Part shown: piece by piece, positions 9,232-18,596 of the stretch | How positions within the stretch are numbered: the stretch's first letter is position 1 | Layout of the letters: each line of letters begins with the position of its first letter | DNA from: Sphingobacterium faecium | Lineage (GTDB): Bacteria > Bacteroidota > Bacteroidia > Sphingobacteriales > Sphingobacteriaceae | DNA: 64,000 bases | Direction of reading: 5' to 3' | NCBI RefSeq assembly: GCF_003054045.1 | Contig: NZ_QBKH01000004.1 | Coordinates: 124,001 to 188,000, forward strand | Notes under the pieces: model-generated | Told to the model about the DNA's origin: nothing | The model's input: only the letters and a program-made list of their open reading frames with translations | The model's database searches: none | Made by a program: the position numbers and the translations under genes

Positions 9232-10614
9232 TTAGCTCAATTCAGCAATCAAAGTCGATTCATCTATTTTTCTTTGATCACCAGTTTGCATATCTTTCAA
9301 TGAAAGCTGACCCGAAGAAACCTCCTCATCTCCGATTAACAAAACATATGGAATCCCTTTATTATCCGCGTATTTCATCTGTTTCTTCAATTTTGCAGCT
9401 GTAGGATAAAGCTCGACTGCAATATTTGCCTGACGTAAGCGATTTAAAAGTGGCAATGTAAAGGACTCGGTCTCTTTATCAAAATTCACAATCAGCAGTT
9501 TGGTATAATCTCCTTTGGCTTCTGGATAAAGGTTTAACTCTTCTAGAACATCATAGATGCGATCGGCACCAAAAGACACACCTACGCCTGTCAACCCTTT
9601 TAACCCAAACATACCTGTCAAATCATCGTAGCGTCCACCGCCTCCGATACTTCCCATAGCTACTTCATTGGTCTTAACCTCAAAAATGCATCCCGTATAA
9701 TAATTTAAACCACGAGCTAAGGTAATATCCACCTCTACAAACTGATGTAAAACTTCATTTGAAGAATCCAACTTAGAAATATAATCAAAAGTTTCTTCTA
9801 TTTCAGCTACGCCCATCAATCCAATTTCCGAATTTGACAGTACATGTTTGAGCGCCGACAATTTCTCTTCATTTGATCCTTCCAATAAAATAATTGGACG
9901 TAAAATTTCCAAATCAGTTGTTGTAAAACCACGTTCTAATAATTCCTTGTTGACTCCTTCTAAACCGATCTTATCCAATTTATCGATCGCAACTGTCATA
10001 TCGACAATAAGTTCCGGCTTACCAATAATCTCTGCAATACCTGAAAGAATCTTACGATTGTTAATTTTAATGGTAAAATCTTGCAATCCCAAGTTTTTCA
10101 GTGCTTCATGATAGATCAATATAAACTCGGCTTCATTAAGTAGGCTTTCAGACCCCACTACATCTACATCACATTGGTAAAATTCACGATAACGACCTCT
10201 TTGAGGATTATCTGCACGCCATACAGGTTGAATTTGAAAACGCTTAAAAGGTAAAGAAATATCATTTTGATGCATGACAACGTAACGAGCAAACGGTACA
10301 GTAAGGTCATAACGAAGTGCCTTTTCAGAAATATGGGAGATTAATTTAGTTGAAGACTTGGATTCAAATAGATCATCAGGAGCTTTACTCAAATAATCTC
10401 CAGAATTCAAAATCTTAAAAATTAACTGATCCCCTTCATCACCATACTTTCCTGTAAGTGTCTGTAAATTTTCAAAAGAAGGAGTTTGAATTTCACTGTA
10501 ACCATACTTTTTAAAAACACGCTTAAGTGTATTGAAAATATAATTACGTTTAAGCATTTCGGCAGGTGAAAAATCACGAGTGCCTCTTGCTAAAGAAGGT
10601 TTTACTGTTGCCAT
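9232..10614 (-). CDS. hisS: Histidyl-tRNA synthetase
   Basis: This 460-residue class II synthetase begins with ARGTRDFSP, the usual HisRS N-terminus. It has motif 2 (FQIQPVWRADNPQRGRYREF), the histidine-binding RGLNYYTGCIFE near residue 299, motif 3 (GVGVSFGADRIYD) near 343, and a C-terminal anticodon-binding domain with AVELYPTAAKLKKQ. It charges tRNA-His. It is followed by a terminator and separated by 52 bases from rnc upstream, so it may share that transcript or have its own promoter. Confidence 0.97.
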   Translation of the reverse strand: MATVKPSLARGTRDFSPAEMLKRNYIFNTLKRVFKKYGYSEIQTPSFENLQTLTGKYGDEGDQLIFKILNSGDYLSKAPDDLFESKSSTKLISHISEKALRYDLTVPFARYVVMHQNDISLPFKRFQIQPVWRADNPQRGRYREFYQCDVDVVGSESLLNEAEFILIYHEALKNLGLQDFTIKINNRKILSGIAEIIGKPELIVDMTVAIDKLDKIGLEGVNKELLERGFTTTDLEILRPIILLEGSNEEKLSALKHVLSNSEIGLMGVAEIEETFDYISKLDSSNEVLHQFVEVDITLARGLNYYTGCIFEVKTNEVAMGSIGGGGRYDDLTGMFGLKGLTGVGVSFGADRIYDVLEELNLYPEAKGDYTKLLIVNFDKETESFTLPLLNRLRQANIAVELYPTAAKLKKQMKYADNKGIPYVLLIGDEEVSSGQLSLKDMQTGDQRKIDESTLIAELS

Positions 10615-10666
10615 TCGGCAAAGTTAATATTTAAGAAGGATTTTTTGAGACTTCTGAAAAAAAAGC

Positions 10667-11407
10667 TTAGTCAAGCTCTAAAATTTTCAAATATTCACAA
10701 GCTTTTTCAGCAGCTGTTTTTTCAGCACTTTTTTTATTGAAGTCTTGCCCTAAACCACACACCTCGCCTTGGACAATAGCTTCTACAGAAAACATTTTAC
10801 TCGATTCTCCTGGTGGATTTTCAATTTGATTGAAAACAACCTCTTTCCCATTATGTTGACACCATTCGATCAATCGGCTTTTAAAATTTGTTTCCGTTTG
10901 TTCCAATAAATGAATATCAACATGTGGCTTAATAATACGATTTAACAGAAAATTTTTAGTAAAAACATAACCTTTATCTAAATAAACAGCACCGATAAGT
11001 GCTTCAAAAGCATCTCCTAGCAGAGAGCCTTGTTTATTAGGAAAACTGATCATTCTGGCATCAAACTGAATCAGTTCATTGAACCCCAATTTTCGGGAAA
11101 GTTGATTAAGATGGACACGACTAACAATTTTAGATCTCATTTCAGTCAAAAAACCTTCGTCTTTGTAAGGATACTTTTTAAAAAGTAATTCAGCAACAAC
11201 TGAACCCAAAATTGCATCGCCCAAAAATTCCAATCTTTCATTGCTGTTTTTTGAACCTTCCTTAATCACAACAGCTACAGACTTATGCCTAAAAGCCATT
11301 TGATAAAGTCGTATGTTTCCAGGGACAAAACCTAACAGGTTCTTGAGCTTCCTAACATAAGCTTTGTCAGCAGAAAAATATAATTTATAAATCCTTGAAA
11401 AAGGCAT
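10667..11407 (-). CDS. rnc: Ribonuclease III
   Basis: This 246-residue protein has the RNase III signature NERLEFLGDAILG near residue 56 and the second acidic cluster GDAFEALIGAVYLDKG, giving the metal-binding carboxylates. A C-terminal double-stranded RNA-binding domain with KKSAEKTAAEKACEYL follows. It processes rRNA precursors and other structured RNAs. It lies downstream of fabF, as is common in the fabF-rnc order of Bacteroidota, but a hairpin between the two suggests partial or full uncoupling. Confidence 0.96.
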   Translation of the reverse strand: MPFSRIYKLYFSADKAYVRKLKNLLGFVPGNIRLYQMAFRHKSVAVVIKEGSKNSNERLEFLGDAILGSVVAELLFKKYPYKDEGFLTEMRSKIVSRVHLNQLSRKLGFNELIQFDARMISFPNKQGSLLGDAFEALIGAVYLDKGYVFTKNFLLNRIIKPHVDIHLLEQTETNFKSRLIEWCQHNGKEVVFNQIENPPGESSKMFSVEAIVQGEVCGLGQDFNKKSAEKTAAEKACEYLKILELD

Positions 11408-11421
11408 CTTAGTCTAAAAAT

Positions 11422-11454
11422 GGGACAACAGGTATAAAGCACCTGTTGTATCCC
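11422..11454 (-). terminator. Hairpin terminator between fabF and rnc
   Basis: A 12-bp inverted repeat (11422-11433 with 11441-11454, one bulge) is followed on the minus strand by a short T run at 11421-11416. It would end or attenuate fabF transcription before rnc. Confidence 0.7.
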
Positions 11455-11484
11455 AATTATTTTAATAACTTAAATAAAGTAATA

Positions 11485-12738
11485 TTAAGCTTTGTATTTT
11501 TTCACAACAATAGTTGCATTGTGACCACCAAAGCCAAAAGTATTACTCATTGCAGCATTTACAATACGCTTTTGAGCTTTATTAAATGTGAAATTTAATC
11601 TGTTGTCCAATTCTGGATCATCTGTAAAATGATTAATAGTAGGTGGTACTATATCATTTTGAACAGCTAAAATAGAAGCAATAGTTTCAATCGCGCCAGC
11701 TGCACCTAAAAGGTGTCCAGTCATTGATTTTGTTGAACTAATGTTCAATTTATAAGCATGCTCCCCAAACAAATCCACAATAGCTTTAGTTTCACTAATA
11801 TCCCCTACCGGAGTAGAAGTGCCATGCACATTGATGTAGTCAATATCAGTGAAATCTAATTCAGCATCATTGACTGCCATGGTCATCGCAAGTTTAGCAC
11901 CTAAACCCTCTGGATGTGAAGCTGTGATATGATGTGCATCAGCGCTCATACCTCCACCCCCAATTTCAGCATAAATTTTAGCACCACGCGCTAATGCGTG
12001 TTCTAAACTTTCTAATATGATCGCACCAGACCCTTCACCAGAAACAAAACCATCACGATCTTTATCAAAAGGACGCGAAGCTGTTTTGGGATCATCATTT
12101 CTAGTTGACAATGCATGCATCGCATTAAATCCACCGATTCCAGCTTCATTAATAGTCGCTTCAGATCCACCTGTAACAATCACATCAGCTTTACCCATAC
12201 GAATATAGTTAAAAGCATCAATCATCGCATTGGTTGCCGAAGCACATGCAGAGACAGCAGAAAAATTAGGTCCACGAAGTCCGTGACGCATAGAAATATG
12301 TCCCGGAGCAATATCGACAAGCATCTTTGGAATAAAGAAAGGATTGAAACGCGGTGTTCCATCCCCTTTTGCAAAATTGACAACTTCATCTGTAAAAGTT
12401 GTCAATCCTCCAATTCCTGATCCCCAGATTACTCCGATACGATTTGTATCTAAATTTTCAAAAATTAAACCAGCATCCTTGATTGCTTCATCAGATGATG
12501 CAATAGCATACTGTACAAAAGGATCTACTTTGCGAGCTTCCTTTCGATCCATAAATTCATGTGGATCGAACCCCTTCACTTCACAAGCGAATTGGGTTTT
12601 AAATTTTGACGCATCAAAATGCGTAATGGGAGCAGCACCGCTTACACCATCTAGTAAACTATTCCAATATTCTGAAACGGTATTACCAATTGGTGTAAGT
12701 GCGCCTAATCCTGTTACTACTACTCTTTTAAGCTCCAT
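11485..12738 (-). CDS. fabF: 3-oxoacyl-ACP synthase II
   Basis: This 417-residue condensing enzyme has the Cys-His-His triad: the nucleophile in AVSACASATN (C165), VHGTSTPVGD and SMTGHLLGAAG. It elongates acyl-ACP with malonyl-ACP in fatty acid synthesis. It lies 27 bases after acpP, the standard acpP-fabF pair, and rnc follows. Length and termini match the family. Confidence 0.96.
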   Translation of the reverse strand: MELKRVVVTGLGALTPIGNTVSEYWNSLLDGVSGAAPITHFDASKFKTQFACEVKGFDPHEFMDRKEARKVDPFVQYAIASSDEAIKDAGLIFENLDTNRIGVIWGSGIGGLTTFTDEVVNFAKGDGTPRFNPFFIPKMLVDIAPGHISMRHGLRGPNFSAVSACASATNAMIDAFNYIRMGKADVIVTGGSEATINEAGIGGFNAMHALSTRNDDPKTASRPFDKDRDGFVSGEGSGAIILESLEHALARGAKIYAEIGGGGMSADAHHITASHPEGLGAKLAMTMAVNDAELDFTDIDYINVHGTSTPVGDISETKAIVDLFGEHAYKLNISSTKSMTGHLLGAAGAIETIASILAVQNDIVPPTINHFTDDPELDNRLNFTFNKAQKRIVNAAMSNTFGFGGHNATIVVKKYKA

Positions 12739-12765
12739 TTATACGATTTGGCCCAATTAAATTAG

Positions 12766-13002
12766 TTAGTTAACGTTTTTTTCTAAATAAGTGATTGCTT
12801 GTCCCACTGTACCAATAGTTTCAGCTTGGTCATCAGGTATTGCAACGTTGAATTCTTTCTCAAATTCCATGATTAACTCTACAGTATCAAGTGAATCTGC
12901 ACCTAAATCATTAGTGAAAGAAGCTTCTGGTGTTACCTCGTTTTCGTCTACACCTAATTTTTCAACGATAATTGCCTTTACTCTTGAAGCGATATCTGAC
13001 AT
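12766..13002 (-). CDS. acpP: Acyl carrier protein
   Basis: This 78-residue acidic protein has the phosphopantetheine site [10 protein letters not shown], with the modified serine at S37. The start is set at the ATG beginning MSDIASRV (13002), where ACPs normally begin. The open frame extends 12 more codons upstream, but that extension is not ACP-like. It carries acyl chains for fatty acid synthesis and is the first gene of the acpP-fabF unit. A -7 element lies about 55 bases upstream. Confidence 0.96.
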   Translation of the reverse strand: MSDIASRVKAIIVEKLGVDENEVTPEASFTNDLGADSLDTVELIMEFEKEFNVAIPDDQAETIGTVGQAITYLEKNVN

Positions 13003-13055
13003 GATTTTATAGTTTAATTGTTTAATAAATCTGTGCAAAGAAAAATAAATTTCAT

Positions 13056-13063
13056 CAAATATA
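13056..13063 (-). promoter_or_regulatory. Probable -7 element (TAtaTTTG) for acpP
   Basis: The minus strand reads TATATTTG, an exact match to TAnnTTTG, placing the start of transcription roughly 45 bases before the acpP ATG. No convincing -33 element was seen. Confidence 0.5.
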
Positions 13064-13273
13064 AAAATCCAATTGATTTTTAGATTGTCAAATTATTTTC
13101 CATGTAGGTACAGCCATACCCGTAACTCGCTATAAACTAACCTTCTTCAAGTATAACAATAATTCCTAATATGTACAAACAAGAAGTCAATTAATTCAAA
13201 TTTTACATTAAATTCACAGCATTTGCACCATTTTTTTGTATTTTCGTCAAGAACACAAGCATAAATTTTCACT

Positions 13274-13768
13274 TTGAATAACAAAACGATACTAAAATGG
13301 GACCTAGAATTTGATGCCGAACTTGACTTCGTACTCATTGCCATATCATGTCCTTTAAAAGATTACCGTCTCTGTCATTTTATCAACAAAGTGACCTTAC
13401 TCGATTTTGTAAGAGGTAAAGAAGACAAGTTTGATCATAATCAAAAATTAAAGCAAAAATCTGCTGAAGAATTAGAATATCACATCATTGTCGATCATCA
13501 TAAAAAATCAATACAGCACTTCACTACTTTTTGGTACATAAACACCAAATTTCAAACGGAGTATTATCTAATCAACAATAAAAGTATAGAGGGAAGCCTA
13601 CTTATACCCGAACATGCCAATTTTGATTATTTTATTCTCATCAAAAATTTTATTGATGAAGACGACTTAGATCGGATCATAAAAAACATAAACAAAATAC
13701 CCGAAGTTGTGTTTGTAAAAGAAATATCACCAAAAATATTGAAATCCAAAGAAAATCTGATATTTTAG
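13274..13768 (+). CDS. IPExxxVDY family protein of unknown function
   Basis: This 164-residue protein has the family hallmark near residues 110-117, here IPEHANFDY, so the usual V is F. The N-terminus (KTILKWDLEFDAELDF) is also typical. The family is restricted to Bacteroidota and commonly precedes pyk, as here. The reading frame can only begin at TTG (13274): an in-frame TAA lies at 13262 and no early ATG is in frame, so a TTG start is likely. It is divergent from acpP and 130 bases upstream of pyk. The function is unknown. Confidence 0.8.
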   Translation: MNNKTILKWDLEFDAELDFVLIAISCPLKDYRLCHFINKVTLLDFVRGKEDKFDHNQKLKQKSAEELEYHIIVDHHKKSIQHFTTFWYINTKFQTEYYLINNKSIEGSLLIPEHANFDYFILIKNFIDEDDLDRIIKNINKIPEVVFVKEISPKILKSKENLIF

Positions 13769-13898
13769 CAAACTATTTAATAGTGTACAAGATACACGCC
13801 TTAAATCTAAATTATCCTCGTTAGTAAAAACGAGTTTTATAATTTCAAAAAAATGAAATTATATAAAAATAAAAATACATAGTAATAAAAAAATTAGA

Positions 13899-15326
13899 AT
13901 GGAAAAAGTTCAAAAAAGGACTAAAATTGTTGCAACATTAGGTCCTGCATCTGCTGACAAACAAGTGTTAACAAATATGATTGCCAAAGGTGTAGACGTT
14001 TGTCGTCTTAACTTTTCTCACGGGAGTCAAGAGGATCACCTAAAAGTTATTGAAACCATCAAAGAGATTAATGAAGAAACAAATTTCAACGTCGCTATTT
14101 TAGCCGATTTACAAGGTCCTAAGATCCGTATCGGAAAAATGAAAGAAGGTGGTGCTATCCTTGTAAATGGATCACAGGTTGAAATTACTACACATGAATT
14201 AATCGGTGATGAAGAGAAAATTTACATCACATACGATAATTTCCCAAATGATGTTGAAGCAAATGAAATCATCCTATTAGATGATGGAAAATTGCAATTA
14301 CGTGTTATAAACACAAATCATAAAGATACTGTTACTTGTGAAGTTGTACATGGTGGTGTACTTACTTCCCGTAAAGGTGTTAATTTACCAAACACAAAAG
14401 TTTCAATTCCTTCTTTAACAGAAGAAGATTTAGATAATTTAAATTTCGCCCTTGATCATGGTGCAGATTGGATCGCCATGTCATTTGTGCGTTCAGCAGA
14501 AGACATCTACCAATGTAAAAAAATCATTGCTGAAAAAGGAAGTCATGCACAAGTAATTGCAAAAATTGAAAAACCTGAAGCTATCGAAAACATTGATGCT
14601 ATCATTGAAGCAACTGATGCAATCATGGTAGCACGTGGTGACTTAGGTGTAGAAATGCCAATGGAAGAAGTACCAGGCCTACAAAAAATTATTGTTCAGA
14701 AATGTCGTGATTTATCAAAACCTGTTATCATTGCAACTCAGATGTTAGAAAGTATGATCACAACTCCTCGTGCTACACGTGCGGAAGTTAATGATGTGGC
14801 TAACTCGGTTATTGATGGTGCTGATGCAGTGATGCTAAGTGGCGAAACATCTGTAGGTGAATTTCCTGAGATCGTTATCGAAACAATGAGCAAAATCATT
14901 ATCCACGTGGAACAAACATCTTATCCATATTATAATGAGAAAGTTAGTGAGATTAGTGATGGAACTAAAATTCCTGATGCAATTTGTGCATCTTCAGTAT
15001 ATTTAGCTAAGAAAACAGATGCAGCGGCAATTGCTGTTTTAACATCGTCGGGTGCTACTGCATTTGAAATCGCAAGTTACAGACCTAATGCAGACATTAT
15101 GGTATTTACAGGAACTAAAAAATTGTTACGTCAATTGAGTTTATTATGGGGTGTTAAAACCTTCATATACGACAAATTTGATAGTACTGACGGTTCTATT
15201 CACGATGTCAACAAATTTATTGTGAAAAACAACTATATCGCTCCAGGTTCGATTGTGATCAACACAGCATCGACACCCTTAATCGAAAAAGGAAAAACGA
15301 ATACAATTCGTGTTTCTCAATTGTAA
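13899..15326 (+). CDS. pyk: Pyruvate kinase
   Basis: This 475-residue protein starts with the classic RTKIVATLGPAS strand. It contains the catalytic barrel motifs NFSHGSQEDH, ADLQGPKIRIG, AKIEKPEAIENID and VARGDLGVEMP, followed by MLESMI and the C-terminal domain. It makes pyruvate and ATP from phosphoenolpyruvate and ADP in the cytoplasm. It probably shares a transcript with the upstream IPExxxVDY gene and ends at a T-rich terminator. Confidence 0.97.
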   Translation: MEKVQKRTKIVATLGPASADKQVLTNMIAKGVDVCRLNFSHGSQEDHLKVIETIKEINEETNFNVAILADLQGPKIRIGKMKEGGAILVNGSQVEITTHELIGDEEKIYITYDNFPNDVEANEIILLDDGKLQLRVINTNHKDTVTCEVVHGGVLTSRKGVNLPNTKVSIPSLTEEDLDNLNFALDHGADWIAMSFVRSAEDIYQCKKIIAEKGSHAQVIAKIEKPEAIENIDAIIEATDAIMVARGDLGVEMPMEEVPGLQKIIVQKCRDLSKPVIIATQMLESMITTPRATRAEVNDVANSVIDGADAVMLSGETSVGEFPEIVIETMSKIIIHVEQTSYPYYNEKVSEISDGTKIPDAICASSVYLAKKTDAAAIAVLTSSGATAFEIASYRPNADIMVFTGTKKLLRQLSLLWGVKTFIYDKFDSTDGSIHDVNKFIVKNNYIAPGSIVINTASTPLIEKGKTNTIRVSQL

Positions 15327-15348
15327 TCAAAACAATATAAAAAGATAA

Positions 15349-15380
15349 AAAAGCTCTCCAATATGGAGCGCTTTTTTTTT
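15349..15380 (+). terminator. Intrinsic terminator after pyk
   Basis: AAGCTCTCCA pairs with TGGAGCGCTT (one mismatch) around a short loop and is followed by a run of nine or more T residues. Confidence 0.85.
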
Positions 15381-16047
15381 GCAATATCACCTCTATCCTC
15401 AATTCTCCCGAATTCAAAATCTTATTCTTCTCAATTCTAAATGCAATTGACACTAACGATCCCAAGTAGTCATCAAATTTCTACTATTTATTCATTAAGT
15501 GAAAGTAACGTGATTTGAACCTAACTCGTATTCATGTACATCTTGGAAAATGTTATTCACACCTATGATATCCAATTTAATACGCTAATAAGTAGTTACA
15601 TAAAGCAGAGATTTCTCATTTTTATTTCAAATAATAAAAAATAAATTGATTTTATTGATAGCAATTTACAATTATCTCCTATTTATGACAATTATATTGA
15701 TTGAAATAATTGTAAATAAAAATTATTATTATTAATCAAGAAAAGCATAACAAAACATTAACAATCAATAATTTACAAAAAAAACCAATATAATTAGCTT
15801 GTTTACTGAAAGAAATGCTATTAAAATCTTTCTCTCATAAAAATAGCATAGCATCCATGAAAGCATCAAATACTTCCGAAAATCCGCGTTATATAATTCA
15901 TAAAAAAAGCATAAATTTCACTATAATTAGATTTTGATATTGTTATTAGCTAATTGTAAGCACTGACTATCAATCAGTAACTACCCAAAAGTTCTCAATA
16001 ATTAGAAAAATCATTTTAGTAATTACACTTCCCAAAAAAAGCTCACT
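15381..16047. other. Long AT-rich intergenic region upstream of the oxoamine synthase gene
   Basis: About 670 bases with no convincing reading frame on either strand. The region is extremely AT-rich. It contains one clear 12-bp inverted repeat (listed separately) and a small hairpin ACTGA...TCAGT near 15962-15980. No tRNA-like or riboswitch-like structure was recognised. It probably holds the promoter and regulatory sites of the downstream gene. Confidence 0.5.
15664..15717. repeat. 12-bp perfect inverted repeat with a 30-base spacer
   Basis: ATTTACAATTAT at 15664-15675 is perfectly complementary to ATAATTGTAAAT at 15706-15717. It lies about 330 bases upstream of the alpha-oxoamine synthase gene. 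It could be paired operator half-sites, for example for the TetR-family regulator encoded downstream. That link is a guess. Confidence 0.45.
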
Positions 16048-17319
16048 ATGATTAATCATAACATTGACTTCAACAAAGCTAGCTTCAAAGAATTTGAAAA
16101 TATACCACATTACGATATTGTACAATCTGCAAACGCTTTCCAAGAATTCACAGATTACATGAGCGATCAAGATCAAATGAATTTTCGATTTGTTACAGCA
16201 GGATGTGGTCCTGTGGTTCAAGTCAAAACACCATTTATGAAGGTAGCAAAAGAGTGTATCAGCTTAGTGTCCAATGACTATCTCAATTTCACACAACATC
16301 CTAAAGTGAAACAGGCTGCGATTGATGGGATTATGAAATATGGTACAGGGGCAGGAGCATCCCCGCTTATTGGAGGGCACCACGAGTACCATGTGCAACT
16401 CGAAGATCAATTATCTAGTTTTTTTAATAGACAAAGGGGATCATCAATTGTATATACAACAGGATATTCTGCAAATGCAGCAACTCTACAATGTTTATTA
16501 AAGATAGAAGATTGTGCAATTGTTGACATGGAAGTACATGCAAGTGTCTATGAAGGGCTATTACGCACCAATACTAAACGCTTTCCACATAACAGCATGA
16601 TTCATTTGGAAAGGGCCTTAGTCGATGCAGAAAATAAATATAGAACCAAGCTTGTGATCATAGATGGTGTATACTCGCAAAACGGTGATTTAGGAAAAAT
16701 CGATGAAATATATCATCTGTGTGAAAAACATGGGGCTTACTTAATGGTAGATGATGCACATGGAATCGGTGTCATAGGAGAAACTGGAAGGGGCTGTATT
16801 GAACTATACAATTTATTAAATAAAGTCCATATTATCTCCGGCACATTAAGTAAAGCCTTTGGACATATTGGAGGATTTATCATTTCATCTCCTGAAATCA
16901 TCAACTATTTACGTCATCAATCTCGACAACAGGTATTTTCATCCACCTCTACCCCAGCATCTAATGCAATTATACAAGCAATAAAGCTTATTGATGAAGA
17001 ACCACAATGGCGAATAAAATTAGAAGAAAATATTTCATATTTCAAAAAAGGTCTCTTATCTTTAAATCTAAACATTGGAACGACACAGTCTGCAATAATT
17101 CCTATAAAAATTGGTGATCCTCACAAAACGTCTCAAGTAGCAAGAATGCTTTTAGCTGCTGGTGTATATGCAAATTGTATTGTCTACCCAGGTGTTTCAA
17201 AAAAAGATGCCCGAATAAGAACAAGTTTGATGGCAACACATACCAGGGAAAATTTGGACCACGTATTAAATGCATTTGAACAAATTGGTAGAAAAATTAA
17301 TCTGACAAAGATTACATAA
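16048..17319 (+). CDS. Alpha-oxoamine synthase family PLP enzyme (AONS/SPT-like)
   Basis: This 423-residue fold-type I PLP enzyme has SNDYLNFTQHP, YGTGAGASPLIGGHHEYH, VDDAHGIGVIGETGRG and the PLP lysine in SGTLSKAFGHIGGF near residue 269. These are signatures of the family of 8-amino-7-oxononanoate synthase, KBL and serine palmitoyltransferase, which condense an amino acid with an acyl-CoA. The N-terminus is longer (about 70 residues before the fold) than in BioF. No biotin genes are near, so this may be a paralogue making a different aminoketone. A TetR regulator follows 73 bases downstream. Substrates cannot be assigned. Confidence 0.75.
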   Translation: MINHNIDFNKASFKEFENIPHYDIVQSANAFQEFTDYMSDQDQMNFRFVTAGCGPVVQVKTPFMKVAKECISLVSNDYLNFTQHPKVKQAAIDGIMKYGTGAGASPLIGGHHEYHVQLEDQLSSFFNRQRGSSIVYTTGYSANAATLQCLLKIEDCAIVDMEVHASVYEGLLRTNTKRFPHNSMIHLERALVDAENKYRTKLVIIDGVYSQNGDLGKIDEIYHLCEKHGAYLMVDDAHGIGVIGETGRGCIELYNLLNKVHIISGTLSKAFGHIGGFIISSPEIINYLRHQSRQQVFSSTSTPASNAIIQAIKLIDEEPQWRIKLEENISYFKKGLLSLNLNIGTTQSAIIPIKIGDPHKTSQVARMLLAAGVYANCIVYPGVSKKDARIRTSLMATHTRENLDHVLNAFEQIGRKINLTKIT

Positions 17320-17392
17320 AATCAATCATTAAAAGAAAATGATATATTTAATTTAACTTTGAACCTAATGTTTAACCACATACACAACTACC

Positions 17393-18028
17393 ATGGCTAG
17401 AAAAACGTATCAGGGGGAGAAAAACGACAAAAGTAGAACAATGAATAAGCTTATTCAATCTGTCGGTATTGTTTTGGAAAAAAAAGGATATACGGGTTTA
17501 ACAATTGCTAATATAGCAAGTACAGCAGGTGTAGATAGGAAGCTAATCTCTGTATATTTTGGAAGTGTTGAAAATCTAATTGAAACATACATTAAAGGAA
17601 AAGATTATTGGGTAGAAGCCACAGCTGCAGCAGAACAAACATTAGCAAACTCTAAAGATGAAAGTACGCGCCATTTTCTCGAAAATCTCTTGCTGGAACA
17701 AATTCACTATTTTGCACTAAATGAGGAGATGCAAAAAGTTGTTCTTTGGCAGATTAGTGAAAAGTCAGATATTATGTCCCATGTGACACAATCAAGAGAA
17801 AAAATGAGCTCGCTATTCTTTCCCTATTCCGACAAAGAATTAGCGGGTAAAAATGTAGACCTCAGAGCAGTCTCCAGTTTACTTGTTGCGGGAATATACT
17901 ATTTGGTGTTACATACAAAAATGACTGATAGTACTTTTTGCGAAATAGATCTCACTACGGAAGAGGGAATGAATCGTATTAAAGAAGCTGTAAAGTTTAT
18001 TTTAAAACAAACCTATGGAGCCGAATAA
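17393..18028 (+). CDS. TetR/AcrR family transcriptional regulator
   Basis: This 211-residue protein has an N-terminal TetR-type helix-turn-helix at about residues 15-62 (GYTGLTIANIASTAGVDRKLISVYF) and an all-alpha C-terminal ligand domain. The lysine-rich start (ARKTYQGEKNDKSR) is ordinary for the family. It lies directly after the oxoamine synthase gene on the same strand and probably controls it or shares its transcript. The ligand is unknown. Confidence 0.8.
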   Translation: MARKTYQGEKNDKSRTMNKLIQSVGIVLEKKGYTGLTIANIASTAGVDRKLISVYFGSVENLIETYIKGKDYWVEATAAAEQTLANSKDESTRHFLENLLLEQIHYFALNEEMQKVVLWQISEKSDIMSHVTQSREKMSSLFFPYSDKELAGKNVDLRAVSSLLVAGIYYLVLHTKMTDSTFCEIDLTTEEGMNRIKEAVKFILKQTYGAE

Positions 18029-18159
18029 TATTAGCCAAATTTATTAATAAACAATAAAAATCTTTTAAATAGAATAAGAACTGTTACTCAATAGACCTCC
18101 AATAACATAACCAAAGTAATAGACATCTTATAAAAATGTCAAGAAGCAAAATTCAGTTA

Positions 18160-18318
18160 TTATTTTTCTTTAGTATCCATTCTATTTTTTAAAGGAGAAT
18201 CCATACGATGGATTAGACTATCTTGTAAAAATCTAACACTATCAATTAGTCCATTATTTTTCAATTGGGGAATATTTTTCCTATCGAAAAATTCGAATTT
18301 TCCATTGAATTTGGTATT
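18160..18318 (-). pseudogene. Displaced-frame 3' continuation of the small secreted protein gene
   Basis: Directly overlapping and following the end of the 89-residue gene, another minus-strand frame stays open for 52 codons, from just after a TAA at 18319-18321 to a TAA at 18160. It reads like ordinary protein (for example NIPQLKNNGLIDSVRFLQDS). If the A4 run at about 18319-18323 had one more A, the two frames would join into a protein of about 122 residues. This suggests a one-base deletion or a sequencing error. Confidence 0.4.
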
Positions 18319-18530
18319 TTAATGGAATGATTTTCATCCAGCTTTTTATGTTTCAAATGATAGTGAATATTTGAATCTTGTGGAATCTTCAAAAGAGGTG
18401 TTCTAGAATGAAACCCATTCCCTTCAGTTATAATTTTACCCTTTACAGTATCTTTGGACATCATTTGCACTTGTGCCTGTGTAAACAGAAAGCAAATAGA
18501 AAAACAAATTAAGGTTAATATCTTTTTCAT
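18261..18530 (-). CDS. Small secreted protein of unknown function, possibly frameshifted
   Basis: This 89-residue product begins with a clear signal peptide (MKKILTLICFSICFLFTQAQ), so it is exported. The rest has no recognised motif. The last 20 or so residues (SMENSNFSIGKIFPN) may be out of frame, because an adjacent frame continues as plausible coding sequence to 18160 (see the tail entry). It sits alone, divergent from the two-component genes, whose control region lies about 65 bases beyond its start. Confidence 0.5.
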   Translation of the reverse strand: MKKILTLICFSICFLFTQAQVQMMSKDTVKGKIITEGNGFHSRTPLLKIPQDSNIHYHLKHKKLDENHSIKIPNSMENSNFSIGKIFPN

Positions 18531-18596
18531 ATCATCATTTGTAAAAAGTAGTAATCTAAATTAACCATTAAGATCTTAAAATGAAACAATAAGCTT

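Noticed and set aside
12115..12760. Overlapping plus-strand frames opposite fabF
   Set aside because: They are antisense shadows of a full-length, well-matched fabF.
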